Assembly (NCBI GenBank): GCA_902494535.1
Contig: CABUTO010000005.1
Location: 1-64,000 of the forward strand
DNA from: an uncultured Collinsella sp.
GTDB taxonomy: Bacteria > Actinomycetota > Coriobacteriia > Coriobacteriales > Coriobacteriaceae
Reading direction: 5' to 3'
DNA length: 64,000 nucleotides
Position numbers and translations under genes: made by a program. Positions 1 through 8,346 of this stretch are shown in pieces. The notes beneath the pieces were generated by a model. That model was not told where the DNA came from. It saw nothing but the letters and a program-made list of their open reading frames with translations, and did not search any database. How positions within the stretch are numbered: position 1 is the stretch's first letter; each line of letters starts with the position of its first letter.

Positions 1-1
1 C

Positions 2-136
2 AGGGAGTGGGGCAGCTTCGGGGACTTCAAGCGCGACCTGGAGGAGTACATAGACCATTGGAACACGCGGCGCAGGCAGGTAAGATTGAAGGGCCTGACG
101 CCGGAGGAGTTCCGGAACCAGGCCCTTGCGGCGTAG
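2..136 (+). CDS. IS3-family transposase, C-terminal fragment (cut by window edge)
   Basis: The frame is open from the window edge to TAG and encodes 44 residues. It contains the DFKRDLEEYIDHWNTRR and LTPEEFRNQ segments typical of the end of IS3-family OrfB integrases (rve domain), where the conserved Y-I-x-x-W/Y-N-x-x-R block precedes the stop. The upstream part, including the DDE residues, lies outside the window, so integrity cannot be judged. The element's right end should lie within about 40 bases after the stop. Confidence is high for family, unknown for activity. Confidence 0.8.
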   Translation, partial: REWGSFGDFKRDLEEYIDHWNTRRRQVRLKGLTPEEFRNQALAA

Positions 137-149
137 TCGCTATTTATTC

Positions 150-174
150 AGTCCAAGTTTCGGGGCGCAGTTCA
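150..174. repeat. Probable right terminal inverted repeat of the IS3-family element
   Basis: The sequence after the transposase stop, ending GGGGCGCAGTTCA, has the look of an IS3-group right end (GTCCAA...TTCA, terminating in CA). The matching left end is outside the window, so this rests on resemblance and position only. Confidence 0.45.
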
Positions 175-365
175 CAGTCGCCTTTGTGGTGGTTTTTGCT
201 TTGGTGGATGGTTGGGACATGCCTTACAATCTACCAAGTAATTCATGACGGGCGAAAAACGGAAGGGGCTCTATGCGACCTTAGTCAGGCATGCGGATAG
301 ATTGAGTCAATGGACGGCGGGGCGAACGACCGCTGCCCATTATTCGTATGCGATAAGGAGTCCTC

Positions 366-1646
366 ATGCCCACATCTGTATTCCCAAAAGTCCGCTCGTC
401 GCTGTCCGCGCAGGCTAAACGCCTGGTGGCTATGCGCTTTCTCATTTACACCGGGTTTCAGACCAGTTATTTTATCGGCGTCATCGGAACGCTCACCTAT
501 GCGGACGATGCCTCGGTCGTCGCGACATCGCTGGCCGTTCTGTTTATGAACGTTTTCGTGATCCTGGGATCCTTTGCGGGCGGCGCTGCGCTCGACGCAT
601 GGGGTCCGCGCCGCCATTTCTTGCTGAGCATCATCGGCGCTCTCGCAACTGGCACGGCAATCATCGCCTTTGGTAGCGCGACCGGCGTCGTCCTGCTCGG
701 CGCGGTGTTTCTGGGCTTTGTGATGGGATTCGCCCAGCCCATCGCCACATCCTATCCGGCGTATCTCACCGACGATCCTGTCGAGCTCAAAGACATCAAC
801 TCCGCCATCGCCATGTTTTCAAACGTGAGTATCATCGTTGGCCCCACGCTGGGCGGCTTTGTCGCGGCGGCTGCGTCGTCGCGCGCGGTGTTCGTGCTTA
901 TGATGCTCTTTACCGTGCTGGCGTTCATCGCCGGCTGGGGCTTTAGGCCGCAGACCAGCCATGTCGCCGGGGATGCGGATGCCGATTCGGCGGAGGAAGG
1001 GGAGCGTGCGGGACGAAGCTCCAACCCCAGCACGTCCGCCCGCGCCACCTTCGCAGCCAGCATCAAGACAGTCTTCACCAACAGCGTCCTCGCGCTACTT
1101 TTCTGCATCATCTTCCTCTCGAACTTTGGCTACGGTGCCTTCGATCCGCTGGAGTCGTTCTTCTACCGCGATGTCCTGCACGTCGGCGTTGAGTGGATGG
1201 GCTGGCTTTCGTCTGCCTGCGGTGTGGGCGCGGTGCTGGGCGCCATGGTTGCGCTCCGGTTGCCGCCGCACCTGGTCAACCTTAAAACGCTGCTCGTGGC
1301 ACTTATGTTCGTGGGCCTGGGAAGTCTGCTCTATGTGGGGACGCCGTACGTGGGCGTGGCCCTTGTCGGCCAGATCGCCCTGGGCATAGCTTGGGGCATC
1401 GTCAACCCGCTCCACAACACCATCGTGCAAATGACAGCGCCGCTCGAGCAACTCGGCCGTGTGAACTCGGTCATGGGCTTTGGCAATATGTTCGCCGGCG
1501 TGGCGCCGCTGGCGATTGCCCCGTGGCTGGCGGCGACATTTGGCGTGCAGCAGACGCTCGTAGGGGCGGGTATGGTCGTGACGGCGGTTCCCGCGGCGTT
1601 GCTGCTGTTTGGACGCCGGCATTTTGATCGTGCCGCAAGGCAGTAA
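366..1646 (+). CDS. Major facilitator superfamily (MFS) transporter
   Basis: A 426-residue, strongly hydrophobic protein with about twelve membrane segments. The loop after TM2 carries the MFS motif A, GGAALDAWGPRR (residues 72-83). A hydrophilic acidic central loop (about residues 195-235) separates the two six-helix halves, as usual in MFS carriers. The start is supported by AAGGAG about 6 bases upstream. The substrate cannot be read from sequence; drug/proton antiport is a common role for this size class. The stop codon lies on the first bases of a 65-bp palindromic repeat, so that hairpin may end its transcript. Confidence 0.8.
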   Translation: MPTSVFPKVRSSLSAQAKRLVAMRFLIYTGFQTSYFIGVIGTLTYADDASVVATSLAVLFMNVFVILGSFAGGAALDAWGPRRHFLLSIIGALATGTAIIAFGSATGVVLLGAVFLGFVMGFAQPIATSYPAYLTDDPVELKDINSAIAMFSNVSIIVGPTLGGFVAAAASSRAVFVLMMLFTVLAFIAGWGFRPQTSHVAGDADADSAEEGERAGRSSNPSTSARATFAASIKTVFTNSVLALLFCIIFLSNFGYGAFDPLESFFYRDVLHVGVEWMGWLSSACGVGAVLGAMVALRLPPHLVNLKTLLVALMFVGLGSLLYVGTPYVGVALVGQIALGIAWGIVNPLHNTIVQMTAPLEQLGRVNSVMGFGNMFAGVAPLAIAPWLAATFGVQQTLVGAGMVVTAVPAALLLFGRRHFDRAARQ

Positions 1647-1710
1647 AACCATCACAACATTCGATGAAAACCGCGTTTTTGCCGAATAACGTCGAATGTT
1701 GTGATGGTTT
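1646..1710. repeat. 65-bp palindromic repeat, copy 1
   Basis: Perfect 19-bp inverted arms (AAACCATCACAACATTCGA and its complement) enclose a 27-bp loop. A second copy with identical arms and the same length is at 13480-13544. This is a REP/MITE-like dispersed intergenic element. Confidence 0.85.
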
Positions 1711-1724
1711 GCGCCCCGGCCAGG

Positions 1725-1756
1725 CCACCACAAAGGGGCAGGCACCTTTGTGGTGG
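1725..1756. repeat. 32-bp CCACCACAAAGG hairpin repeat
   Basis: The 12-bp arms CCACCACAAAGG and CCTTTGTGGTGG flank GGCAGGCA-type spacer sequence. Related copies occur at 13435-13467 and 47247-47279, and a half copy near 47048. It may act as a transcription terminator (TTTT follows the right arm). Confidence 0.8.
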
Positions 1757-1849
1757 TTTTGCTTTGGCAGGCCGCGCCTGTGCCTTGGTATACCATGTAC
1801 GCCGTTCGCGAATACGCCCCACACCGCCGCACAACCCAGAAAGGCCCCC

Positions 1850-2671
1850 ATGGACGCCACCTTCAGCCACATCAAAGCCGTGTTCTGCGATATCGACGGT
1901 ACGCTGCTCACGAGCCGGCACACGGTGTCCCCGCGCACTGTGGCGGCGATCCGCGCCCTGCGCGAGCGTGGCGTGCTCTTTGGCCTGTGCACCGGGCGTG
2001 ACGCCCACGCGACCGAGGCCATGTACGAGCTCTGGGGCATCGAAGGCCTGGTGGACGTGCTCGTGGGCTGCGGTGGCGCCGAGGTCATCGACCGCGCGCA
2101 CGACATCAACGAGCTGAGCTACCCGCTGCCGGGCGAGACCATCGCGCGCATCTGCAAGCACATGGCGGGCCTGCCGGCAACGCCCGTCTGCCCCCGAGAC
2201 GGCGTGTTCTACGTGCCCGAGAGCAACGCGTGCGTCGAGCACCTGTCGCGCGTCGACGGTGTGCCCTACAAGGTGGTCGACTTTGCCGAGTTTTTGCGCG
2301 AGCCACAGCCCAAGGTGATGTTTACCATGGCGCCCGAGGTAATGCCGCGGGTGATTGAGCGGGCGTCGACGTTTGCCGACGACACCGTTAAGGCGGCGGC
2401 TCTGCAGACCACGCAGCGGCTCTACGAGTTCATGGATCCGCGCGTGTCCAAGACGCGCGGCCTTGTGCGCGTGGCAGAGCTCAACGACATGGAGCTCCAG
2501 AACATCTGCGTGTTTGGCGATGCGGACAACGACACCTGCATGGTGGCTGACGCCGGCGTGGGCGTGGCCATGGCAAACGGCAGCGACGCCACCCGTGCCG
2601 CCGCCGATTTTGTAACCGCCAGCAACGACAAAGACGGCATCGCGATCTTTATCGAGGAACATCTGCTGTAG
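1850..2671 (+). CDS. Cof-type HAD-IIB family sugar-phosphatase/hydrolase
   Basis: 273 residues. The HAD motif I DIDGT (residues 14-18; nucleophile Asp14) is at the N terminus, and motif IV GDADND (223-228), followed by GVAMANGSD, is at the C terminus. Both are diagnostic of the Cof/YidA subfamily with a C2b cap, which dephosphorylates sugar phosphates, FMN or similar small metabolites in the cytoplasm. The frame is open further upstream, but that part runs through the palindromic repeats; this ATG has an AGAAAGG ribosome site. The substrate is not predictable. It is flanked by hairpins on both sides, so it is probably monocistronic. Confidence 0.88.
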   Translation: MDATFSHIKAVFCDIDGTLLTSRHTVSPRTVAAIRALRERGVLFGLCTGRDAHATEAMYELWGIEGLVDVLVGCGGAEVIDRAHDINELSYPLPGETIARICKHMAGLPATPVCPRDGVFYVPESNACVEHLSRVDGVPYKVVDFAEFLREPQPKVMFTMAPEVMPRVIERASTFADDTVKAAALQTTQRLYEFMDPRVSKTRGLVRVAELNDMELQNICVFGDADNDTCMVADAGVGVAMANGSDATRAAADFVTASNDKDGIAIFIEEHLL

Positions 2672-2682
2672 CGCTGGGGGAG

Positions 2683-2721
2683 AACCACCGCAGAAGGGGG
2701 CAGGCTTTTTTTGCGGTGGCC
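2683..2721. terminator. CCACCGCA hairpin repeat, likely terminator of the HAD gene
   Basis: Arms CCACCGCA and TGCGGTGG enclose GAAGGGGGCAGG plus a T-run. This is the same architecture as the CCACCACAAAGG repeats with a shifted arm sequence. It begins about 12 bases after the HAD stop. Confidence 0.6.
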
Positions 2722-3057
2722 TCAGGCGATTTGGGCGAATTGATACCTAAAATCTGTGGAAAAATTCAAATATTGTTGTCTGAATATCATACTTCTAACC
2801 ACCGATGGGTTAAAGATATTCTCATCAGTTTGGTAGGATATTCATCCCGGTTAATGACCTACCGCTCACGGTCGATTTTCGACCGTTCACAGGATGTTTG
2901 CTCTTGAGCAAAATGTTGTGCAAATAAATCTAATGCCATTAAAAAATAATACGCAACTAAATTACCAGCAGAAACAAAAAAAGATAGCGAATAAACGAAG
3001 GTAAATCTGAGCAAATGTCAAGAGAATTGAGAACTCGCAACAAAAATGTCGGTTTTG
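2722..3057. other. AT-rich intergenic region without a recognisable gene
   Basis: About 335 bases of markedly lower GC than the surroundings. The one short open frame has no ribosome site and unconvincing codon use. The low GC matches the pilus genes that follow and may be part of the same acquired segment or a long upstream control region. Confidence 0.6.
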
Positions 3058-3087
3058 TTGCTCAGATGTTTAAACAATCGTTATAAT
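3058..3087 (+). promoter_or_regulatory. Sigma-70-type promoter of the pilus operon
   Basis: TTGCTC (3058-3063), an 18-bp spacer and a perfect TATAAT (3082-3087), about 90 bases before the adhesin ATG. It is the best promoter match in this AT-rich region. Confidence 0.65.
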
Positions 3088-3176
3088 TGCATTACTAAAC
3101 GAGCGCAATTACAGATTGCGCAGATACGTTTGATGGTGAAAGAGCAAGATCGCGGTCTCTTGGGGAGGAGACATCG

Positions 3177-6100
3177 ATGAAAGCGAATTCGGACAAATCT
3201 AAGCAGAGTAATAAAGCGACGCGCCGTGTACTGGCAGGCGTTTTGTGCGGAGCCTCCGTTTTGAGCCTGGTATTGTCGCTCGTCATGCCCCCGATCTCGC
3301 AGGCCATTGCCAACGATGCCCAGGCGGTTTCTACCGAGAAAACTGTGACGGGGGGGGGTTCCTCAAGTGAGTCTACTGATGTAGACAACACCAACAACGG
3401 GGATACCGAAAACCAGAATAGTGACGATGCCGGGAATGATGCGAGCGAGGACACCGTCGCAGCAGACTCGACTGCTGATGGCGCGGAAGTCAAGGGTGCC
3501 GAGCAACCTTTCGACGCACAGCCTTCCGATAATGAAAATAGCGACGAAAACGCTATCGCTCCCGTCAGTACCGAAGACTATAAAAAGGTAGAAGGTAATG
3601 TTGCTAATGCATTCGTTGGTGGCGGCAAGTATCGTTTGAGTGGTAAATCCTGGTCAGATAGCCAGATCACCATCACCGCAAACACCACCATCGATCTTAA
3701 CGGCAACATGCTCTATCACGGTCCCGGTTCGGTGGGGTCGTTCATCGTGGTTCAGAACAACGCCACGCTTACTATCGAGGATTTAGGCCAAACAACAAAA
3801 GATGCACCAAGTCCGGTCGATACGGCCAATACGTCGGCGGGTCAGCCTGCGAGTATAGAGTGGGAAAGGGGAAGCGGCTCTAATAAGGGCACTCCTAAGA
3901 GTCTTACTTACTTCGAGACCGTGAGTGAGCCAACGGAAAACGGGTTCGGTACTACCGAAACTACAACCAAGCATGTCCTGACTGGCTTCGGTGCGATTGA
4001 TGCTGCATCAGATAATGGTTCTGTTGAAAACGTTATTAACGTTAATGAGGGCTGCGTGCTCAATCTCAAGGGTGGCATGATCACCACTGCCGCAAGTTTA
4101 AAACAATACGGTCAGGTAATCAAAGCTTCAGGCACCGTTAACATCTCAGGCGGATATATCGCGGGTGGTAACTGTGACAATGGCGGATGGGGCGGTGGCC
4201 TGTGCGTGACGGGCGCAAATGCCTCGCTTAACATGACCGGCGGCGTAATCGCTGCAAACAAGGCTGCTTCTGGCGGCGGCATCTATGCTAACCTGGGCGC
4301 CAAGCTGAATCTTTCTGGTGGAGTCATTTCGGGCAACGCCACGTATGGCAACGTCTATAACGAAGGCGGGAGTCCCAACAATGGCTATGGCGGCGGTGTC
4401 TTTACCAAAGGCGCCAACGTTAGCATCAGTGGTTTGGCCAACATCACAAACAACCGTGTTGATTCGTATATCAACGACTCGAACATTTATAACAAGGGCC
4501 TGCTTGGCGGCGGTGGCATTGCATCTGTTGACGGCGGCACACTAACCATGGAGGGCGGCTCCGTTACAGCTAACTACTCCAAAGAAGCAGGCGGCGGTAT
4601 TTATGCCGGTTTCTGGGACAAAAAGATTCAGTTTACCATGACAGGTGGCACGATTGCGGGCAACGAATCTCTTAACGGCGAGGGCGGCGGTTTGCGTATC
4701 GCTGGCGGCAACAGCCCTGGTATGCAGGCGAAAATTGAAGCTACCCCCAATAGCAAGATTTATATCACGAATAACAAGACTATGACGGGCGTAGATTGTG
4801 AGAGTGGCGGCAAACGTGGCGGCGACTGGGGCGGTGGCGGTGTCTTTGTTCAGAAGGGCGGCAGGCTCAATATTTTCAAGACGCTGATCACTAATAATCG
4901 CGCCGGTGGCTGGGGCGGTGGCGTTGGTGCTTGTCCTACGGGCGAGACAATCGTTTCGCACTCAAATGGCGCTGCTATTTATGACAACACAGATAACGTT
5001 AATCAAGATGGCAAAAAGCTGCCAGACGTTGATCAAAATGAACATAAACATCCAGCGTATCATTATTCCGCTGGCGGCGACAACAAAACTGAAGACCGCG
5101 ATGAAGTAAATTACGTTACTCATTTCTTCCAAAATTCCGGCCATGAGGATTTCTTCTTGGTCCGTAATAAGAATGGCGCGGATAAGACAATCGCTGTCGT
5201 TCTTGGCAAGATGCTGGGCGGCGAATCGGCTGGCTGGCAGGGCACTTGCGACGGAAATCCGGTTACCATCGACCCAAACGGCGGTGCCGAGGCTAAGTAC
5301 ATGTTCGGCCTTAAGGCTAATCCGACACCCTATGCCAAGGATAAGGCGCAGACAGAGGCTACGACCATCATCAGCGGTAACTACTCCTACACCCACGGTG
5401 GCGGCATCATGACCAACGGCGATCTTGTCGTTGGCGAGGTCAAGGCTCTGAACGTGTATCCTGCAATCAAAGTCAAGGCAAATAAAGTCCTTATGAAGGA
5501 CGGCAAAGAGCAAGGTCTTTCGGGTCACAACTATCAGTTTAAGCTGTTGGGCGCACCTGCCGATCCAAACAAGGCACCATACTGGAATAATGACGGCACG
5601 CTTAACGAAAACGGATGTGAGGCGAAACCGGCGGTTCCTGTCAATGAAAACGGAGAGATTCTCATCGACACGGGCGCGAACTACCAGTCGGGCGATTGCG
5701 ACCTCTACCTTGTTGAAGTCCCTATCAAAGAGGAAGGTACGACCTTTGATAAGGCCATTTACAAAATACATATAAAGGTTGGTACGACACCAGTTAACTG
5801 GACCGACCTCTTGGGAATCCATATTAATCGTTATGCAGTTAATAAGGACGCTTCCACAGTATCCGTAAAAAAGGAGGGCGCGGCGGACTTCATTAACTGT
5901 GGCGCTGACTTCTATAGCTGGACTGAGGATTCGGCCACCGACGTCGTTTCGACCGTAACAATCGGCAACAACTCCAGCCCTGCGTTTGCGAACGAACTTG
6001 CGCCCTACCAGACCTCAGGCACTTGGACACCTCAGGTGACCAAGAAGGTCGACGGCGGCGAGATGAAGAAGTTTAAGTTCGAGCTGTATACCAAGGATGC

Positions 6101-6575
6101 CAGTGGCAACAAGCAGGTGCTCGATACCAAATACACTAGTAAGGGGACGGGCAATGAGGCAACGGTGACGTTTGAGAAGCAGACGATTGGCCCGCTTGGT
6201 ATCAAAGATCTCGCTGGTGGCAAAGCAACAGTCACCTACTACATCTGTGAATGTGACGCCGACAAGAAGGATGGCACCATGCACGAAGGCTACGTCAACG
6301 ACACCAAGACCTTCAAGGTTGTGGTGACGGCAACGGATGACGACAAAGGACATCTGACCTGCACGCCGACCTACTACGAGGTCGACGCCAACAACATGGA
6401 ACAGGAGACCGATAACCCCACCTTCACCAACACCTACTCCACCTCTTTGCCCCTTTCTGGTATGTCGGGCGTCACTCTGACGTACCTTGCCGGCGCGGCG
6501 GTGCTTTGCGCTGCTGCGGCCTGGATGCACATTCGTCGCAAGGCGAATGCGAAGGGAGGCGAGCGTCGTGAATAA
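3177..6575 (+). CDS. Giant LPXTG-type surface adhesin / probable pilus tip protein with beta-helix repeats
   Basis: 1132 residues. The N terminus is a signal peptide (basic start, then a hydrophobic stretch ending ...ISQAIA near residue 44). An acidic Ser/Asn/Asp-rich linker follows. Residues about 150-600 are Gly-rich beta-helix repeats (GGG-I/V-y-N and I-x-x-N patterns as in polymorphic membrane protein/pectate-lyase folds). Two pilin-type Ig-like domains follow (about 750-915 and 945-1085, the second starting TPQVTKKVDGG, FctA/Spy0128-like). The cell-wall sorting signal is LPLSG (1091-1095), a hydrophobic helix and a basic tail. GGGGAGGAG lies 6 bases before the ATG. A 9-G tract interrupts the linker near residue 58. 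It is first in the pilus operon and overlaps the next gene by 8 bases. Tip adhesin is inferred from size and order. Confidence 0.85.
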   Translation: MKANSDKSKQSNKATRRVLAGVLCGASVLSLVLSLVMPPISQAIANDAQAVSTEKTVTGGGSSSESTDVDNTNNGDTENQNSDDAGNDASEDTVAADSTADGAEVKGAEQPFDAQPSDNENSDENAIAPVSTEDYKKVEGNVANAFVGGGKYRLSGKSWSDSQITITANTTIDLNGNMLYHGPGSVGSFIVVQNNATLTIEDLGQTTKDAPSPVDTANTSAGQPASIEWERGSGSNKGTPKSLTYFETVSEPTENGFGTTETTTKHVLTGFGAIDAASDNGSVENVINVNEGCVLNLKGGMITTAASLKQYGQVIKASGTVNISGGYIAGGNCDNGGWGGGLCVTGANASLNMTGGVIAANKAASGGGIYANLGAKLNLSGGVISGNATYGNVYNEGGSPNNGYGGGVFTKGANVSISGLANITNNRVDSYINDSNIYNKGLLGGGGIASVDGGTLTMEGGSVTANYSKEAGGGIYAGFWDKKIQFTMTGGTIAGNESLNGEGGGLRIAGGNSPGMQAKIEATPNSKIYITNNKTMTGVDCESGGKRGGDWGGGGVFVQKGGRLNIFKTLITNNRAGGWGGGVGACPTGETIVSHSNGAAIYDNTDNVNQDGKKLPDVDQNEHKHPAYHYSAGGDNKTEDRDEVNYVTHFFQNSGHEDFFLVRNKNGADKTIAVVLGKMLGGESAGWQGTCDGNPVTIDPNGGAEAKYMFGLKANPTPYAKDKAQTEATTIISGNYSYTHGGGIMTNGDLVVGEVKALNVYPAIKVKANKVLMKDGKEQGLSGHNYQFKLLGAPADPNKAPYWNNDGTLNENGCEAKPAVPVNENGEILIDTGANYQSGDCDLYLVEVPIKEEGTTFDKAIYKIHIKVGTTPVNWTDLLGIHINRYAVNKDASTVSVKKEGAADFINCGADFYSWTEDSATDVVSTVTIGNNSSPAFANELAPYQTSGTWTPQVTKKVDGGEMKKFKFELYTKDASGNKQVLDTKYTSKGTGNEATVTFEKQTIGPLGIKDLAGGKATVTYYICECDADKKDGTMHEGYVNDTKTFKVVVTATDDDKGHLTCTPTYYEVDANNMEQETDNPTFTNTYSTSLPLSGMSGVTLTYLAGAAVLCAAAAWMHIRRKANAKGGERRE
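3350..3358 (+). repeat. Nine-G homopolymer in the adhesin coding sequence (candidate phase-variation tract)
   Basis: Nine consecutive G's span codons 58-61. As written the gene is in frame. Losing one G gives TAG 12 codons on, and gaining one gives TGA 8 codons on, so any +/-1 slip truncates the protein just after the signal peptide. Confidence 0.85.
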
Positions 6576-8238
6576 GAAAGTTTGCTCCTTCCCGATCTTG
6601 TTTGCGCTGCTTGCCCTCCTGATCGGCATCTGCGCGGTTGTGTTCCCCGCATCCGCGCAGGCCGCGCCGACCTCGACCGGTTCCATCACGGTGAGCGGCA
6701 CCGTGGCGCGCAGCTACGACGCCTACCAGATCTTTAGCGCCAACGTCGTCGACGGCGACAGCGACGCCAAGATCGCCACCGATCTCGCCTGGGCAAGCGA
6801 CGCCGTGCGCGACGCCGTCCTGCCCGTGCTGCACAGCGCCGGCATGCCCAATTCCCAGACCACCGCGCAGGAAGCTGCCGAGTGGCTCAACACCGATTCC
6901 CACCTTACGAGCGCGCTGAGCGCACAGCTCGCTCGTTCCCTCCAGAGCTCTGGCGCCGTGTTCGTGGCCCTTAACGCGGGCACGGAGGCCGAGCTGCTCT
7001 GCGGCTACTGGCTCATCGTCGCCGACGACGACGCCATCGCCCAGGGCGAGGCCGGCACCGCGCCGATCATGGCCCTGGTGGGCGGCAGCGCCGTCACCGT
7101 CAAGCCCAAGGCGGCGACCCCCAAGGTTGTCAAGCACGTGCTGGAGGACAGCACCGCCGCCTGGCAGAAGGCCGCCGACGCCACGGTCGCCGACGACCTG
7201 TACTGGCGCCTCTCTGCCACGGTCCCGGCGGGTCTTACCGCCTACGACACCTATACGGTGCAGTTCGTCGATACTATGAGCGCGGGACTCGACCCCTCTA
7301 AGGTGGCCGCGAGCATGCGCGTGTACGCGGCGGCGGGCGCGGACGGCGGCTTTGGTGCGGTCCAGACCGACAAGGACGGCCGCGCCGGCACCGAGCCCGC
7401 GAAGGGTTGGACTGACATCACGGCCCAGTGCGCCACCAAGGTAGCGGCCGACGGCAAGACCTTCACCGTGCGCACCGGCGACCTGATCGCCGCGCTCGGC
7501 GGGGCCGACGCCTTCACCGCGGGCGCCCGCGTGGTCGCCGTGTACGATGCGCCGCTCAGCAGCGCATGCAACCACGGCATCGCGAAGGGCAACCCCAACG
7601 AGGTCTACCTGCGCTACCCGCGCTCTCCCTTTGCCGACCAGTCCGGCGACGCCGGCTTCACCCGCACGCCGAGCGACGATGCGTGCGTCTACACCTGGGA
7701 TCTTGCGCTCACCAAGCGCGGCAGCGACGGCGACAAGCCGCTTGCCGGGGCGGTCCTGAGCATCGCCGACGACCGCGGCCGCACGCTAGCGGCCGACGGC
7801 ACGTGGGATGCGGAGGGCAAGGCCACCGTCACCACGGGCGAGGACGGCCGCGTGACCGTCTCGGGCGTGGACTCGGGCAAGCTGGAGGTCCGCGAGCTCA
7901 AGGCACCCAAGGGCTACACCGCCTTTGAGGGCACGCGCTCCGTGACGGTCAAGGCCGAGGGCCTGGACGTCGACCAGGTGGCCGCCGCCAAGCCCAAGCT
8001 CACCATCACGGCCGAGTCGCCCCTGCGCGCCGACAGCGCGGACGGGTCTACGGGCAGCTTGGAGGCGTCGCTCATCAACACACCCACCGGCACACCCCCT
8101 AGCATTACCACCGGAGGCTTTATGCCCTCGACTGGCGATATGGCAATGTACGCCGCGGCCGCCGCAGCGGTCGCCGGAGCCGCGCTCATCGTGGTCGCGC
8201 TCCTGGTCAAGCGGGGAGGTGGCAGCCATAAAGAGTAG
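6568..8238 (+). CDS. LPXTG-type fimbrial protein with SpaA-like domain (minor pilin/base subunit)
   Basis: 556 residues starting at GTG, with GGGAGG 9 bases upstream. The open frame extends further 5', but only inside the previous gene. The N-terminal signal peptide ends ...ASAQA. An isopeptide-forming fimbrial domain occupies about residues 170-360. A SpaA-type domain follows, with an E-box-like segment (LEVRELKAPKGY). The sorting motif is MPSTG (519-523), then an Ala-rich helix and a basic tail. Start and upstream stop overlap by 8 bases, indicating translational coupling with the adhesin. Codon use is far more GC-rich than in the two flanking pilin genes. It is likely the minor or wall-anchored subunit; exact position in the fibre is inferred. 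Confidence 0.82.
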   Translation: MNKKVCSFPILFALLALLIGICAVVFPASAQAAPTSTGSITVSGTVARSYDAYQIFSANVVDGDSDAKIATDLAWASDAVRDAVLPVLHSAGMPNSQTTAQEAAEWLNTDSHLTSALSAQLARSLQSSGAVFVALNAGTEAELLCGYWLIVADDDAIAQGEAGTAPIMALVGGSAVTVKPKAATPKVVKHVLEDSTAAWQKAADATVADDLYWRLSATVPAGLTAYDTYTVQFVDTMSAGLDPSKVAASMRVYAAAGADGGFGAVQTDKDGRAGTEPAKGWTDITAQCATKVAADGKTFTVRTGDLIAALGGADAFTAGARVVAVYDAPLSSACNHGIAKGNPNEVYLRYPRSPFADQSGDAGFTRTPSDDACVYTWDLALTKRGSDGDKPLAGAVLSIADDRGRTLAADGTWDAEGKATVTTGEDGRVTVSGVDSGKLEVRELKAPKGYTAFEGTRSVTVKAEGLDVDQVAAAKPKLTITAESPLRADSADGSTGSLEASLINTPTGTPPSITTGGFMPSTGDMAMYAAAAAAVAGAALIVVALLVKRGGGSHKE

Positions 8239-8346
8239 CTGGCAGCCCCACAGAGAGCGGGGCGAGACGTAGCGAAGTAGATGCTAAGACACAGACAGAT
8301 GATGATCGATCGAATGAGATTCAAACGGAAAACGGAGGAAAAGAAG

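Noticed and set aside
2716..2907. 63-codon frame in the AT-rich region before the adhesin
   Set aside because: No ribosome site, atypical codons, starts inside a repeat.
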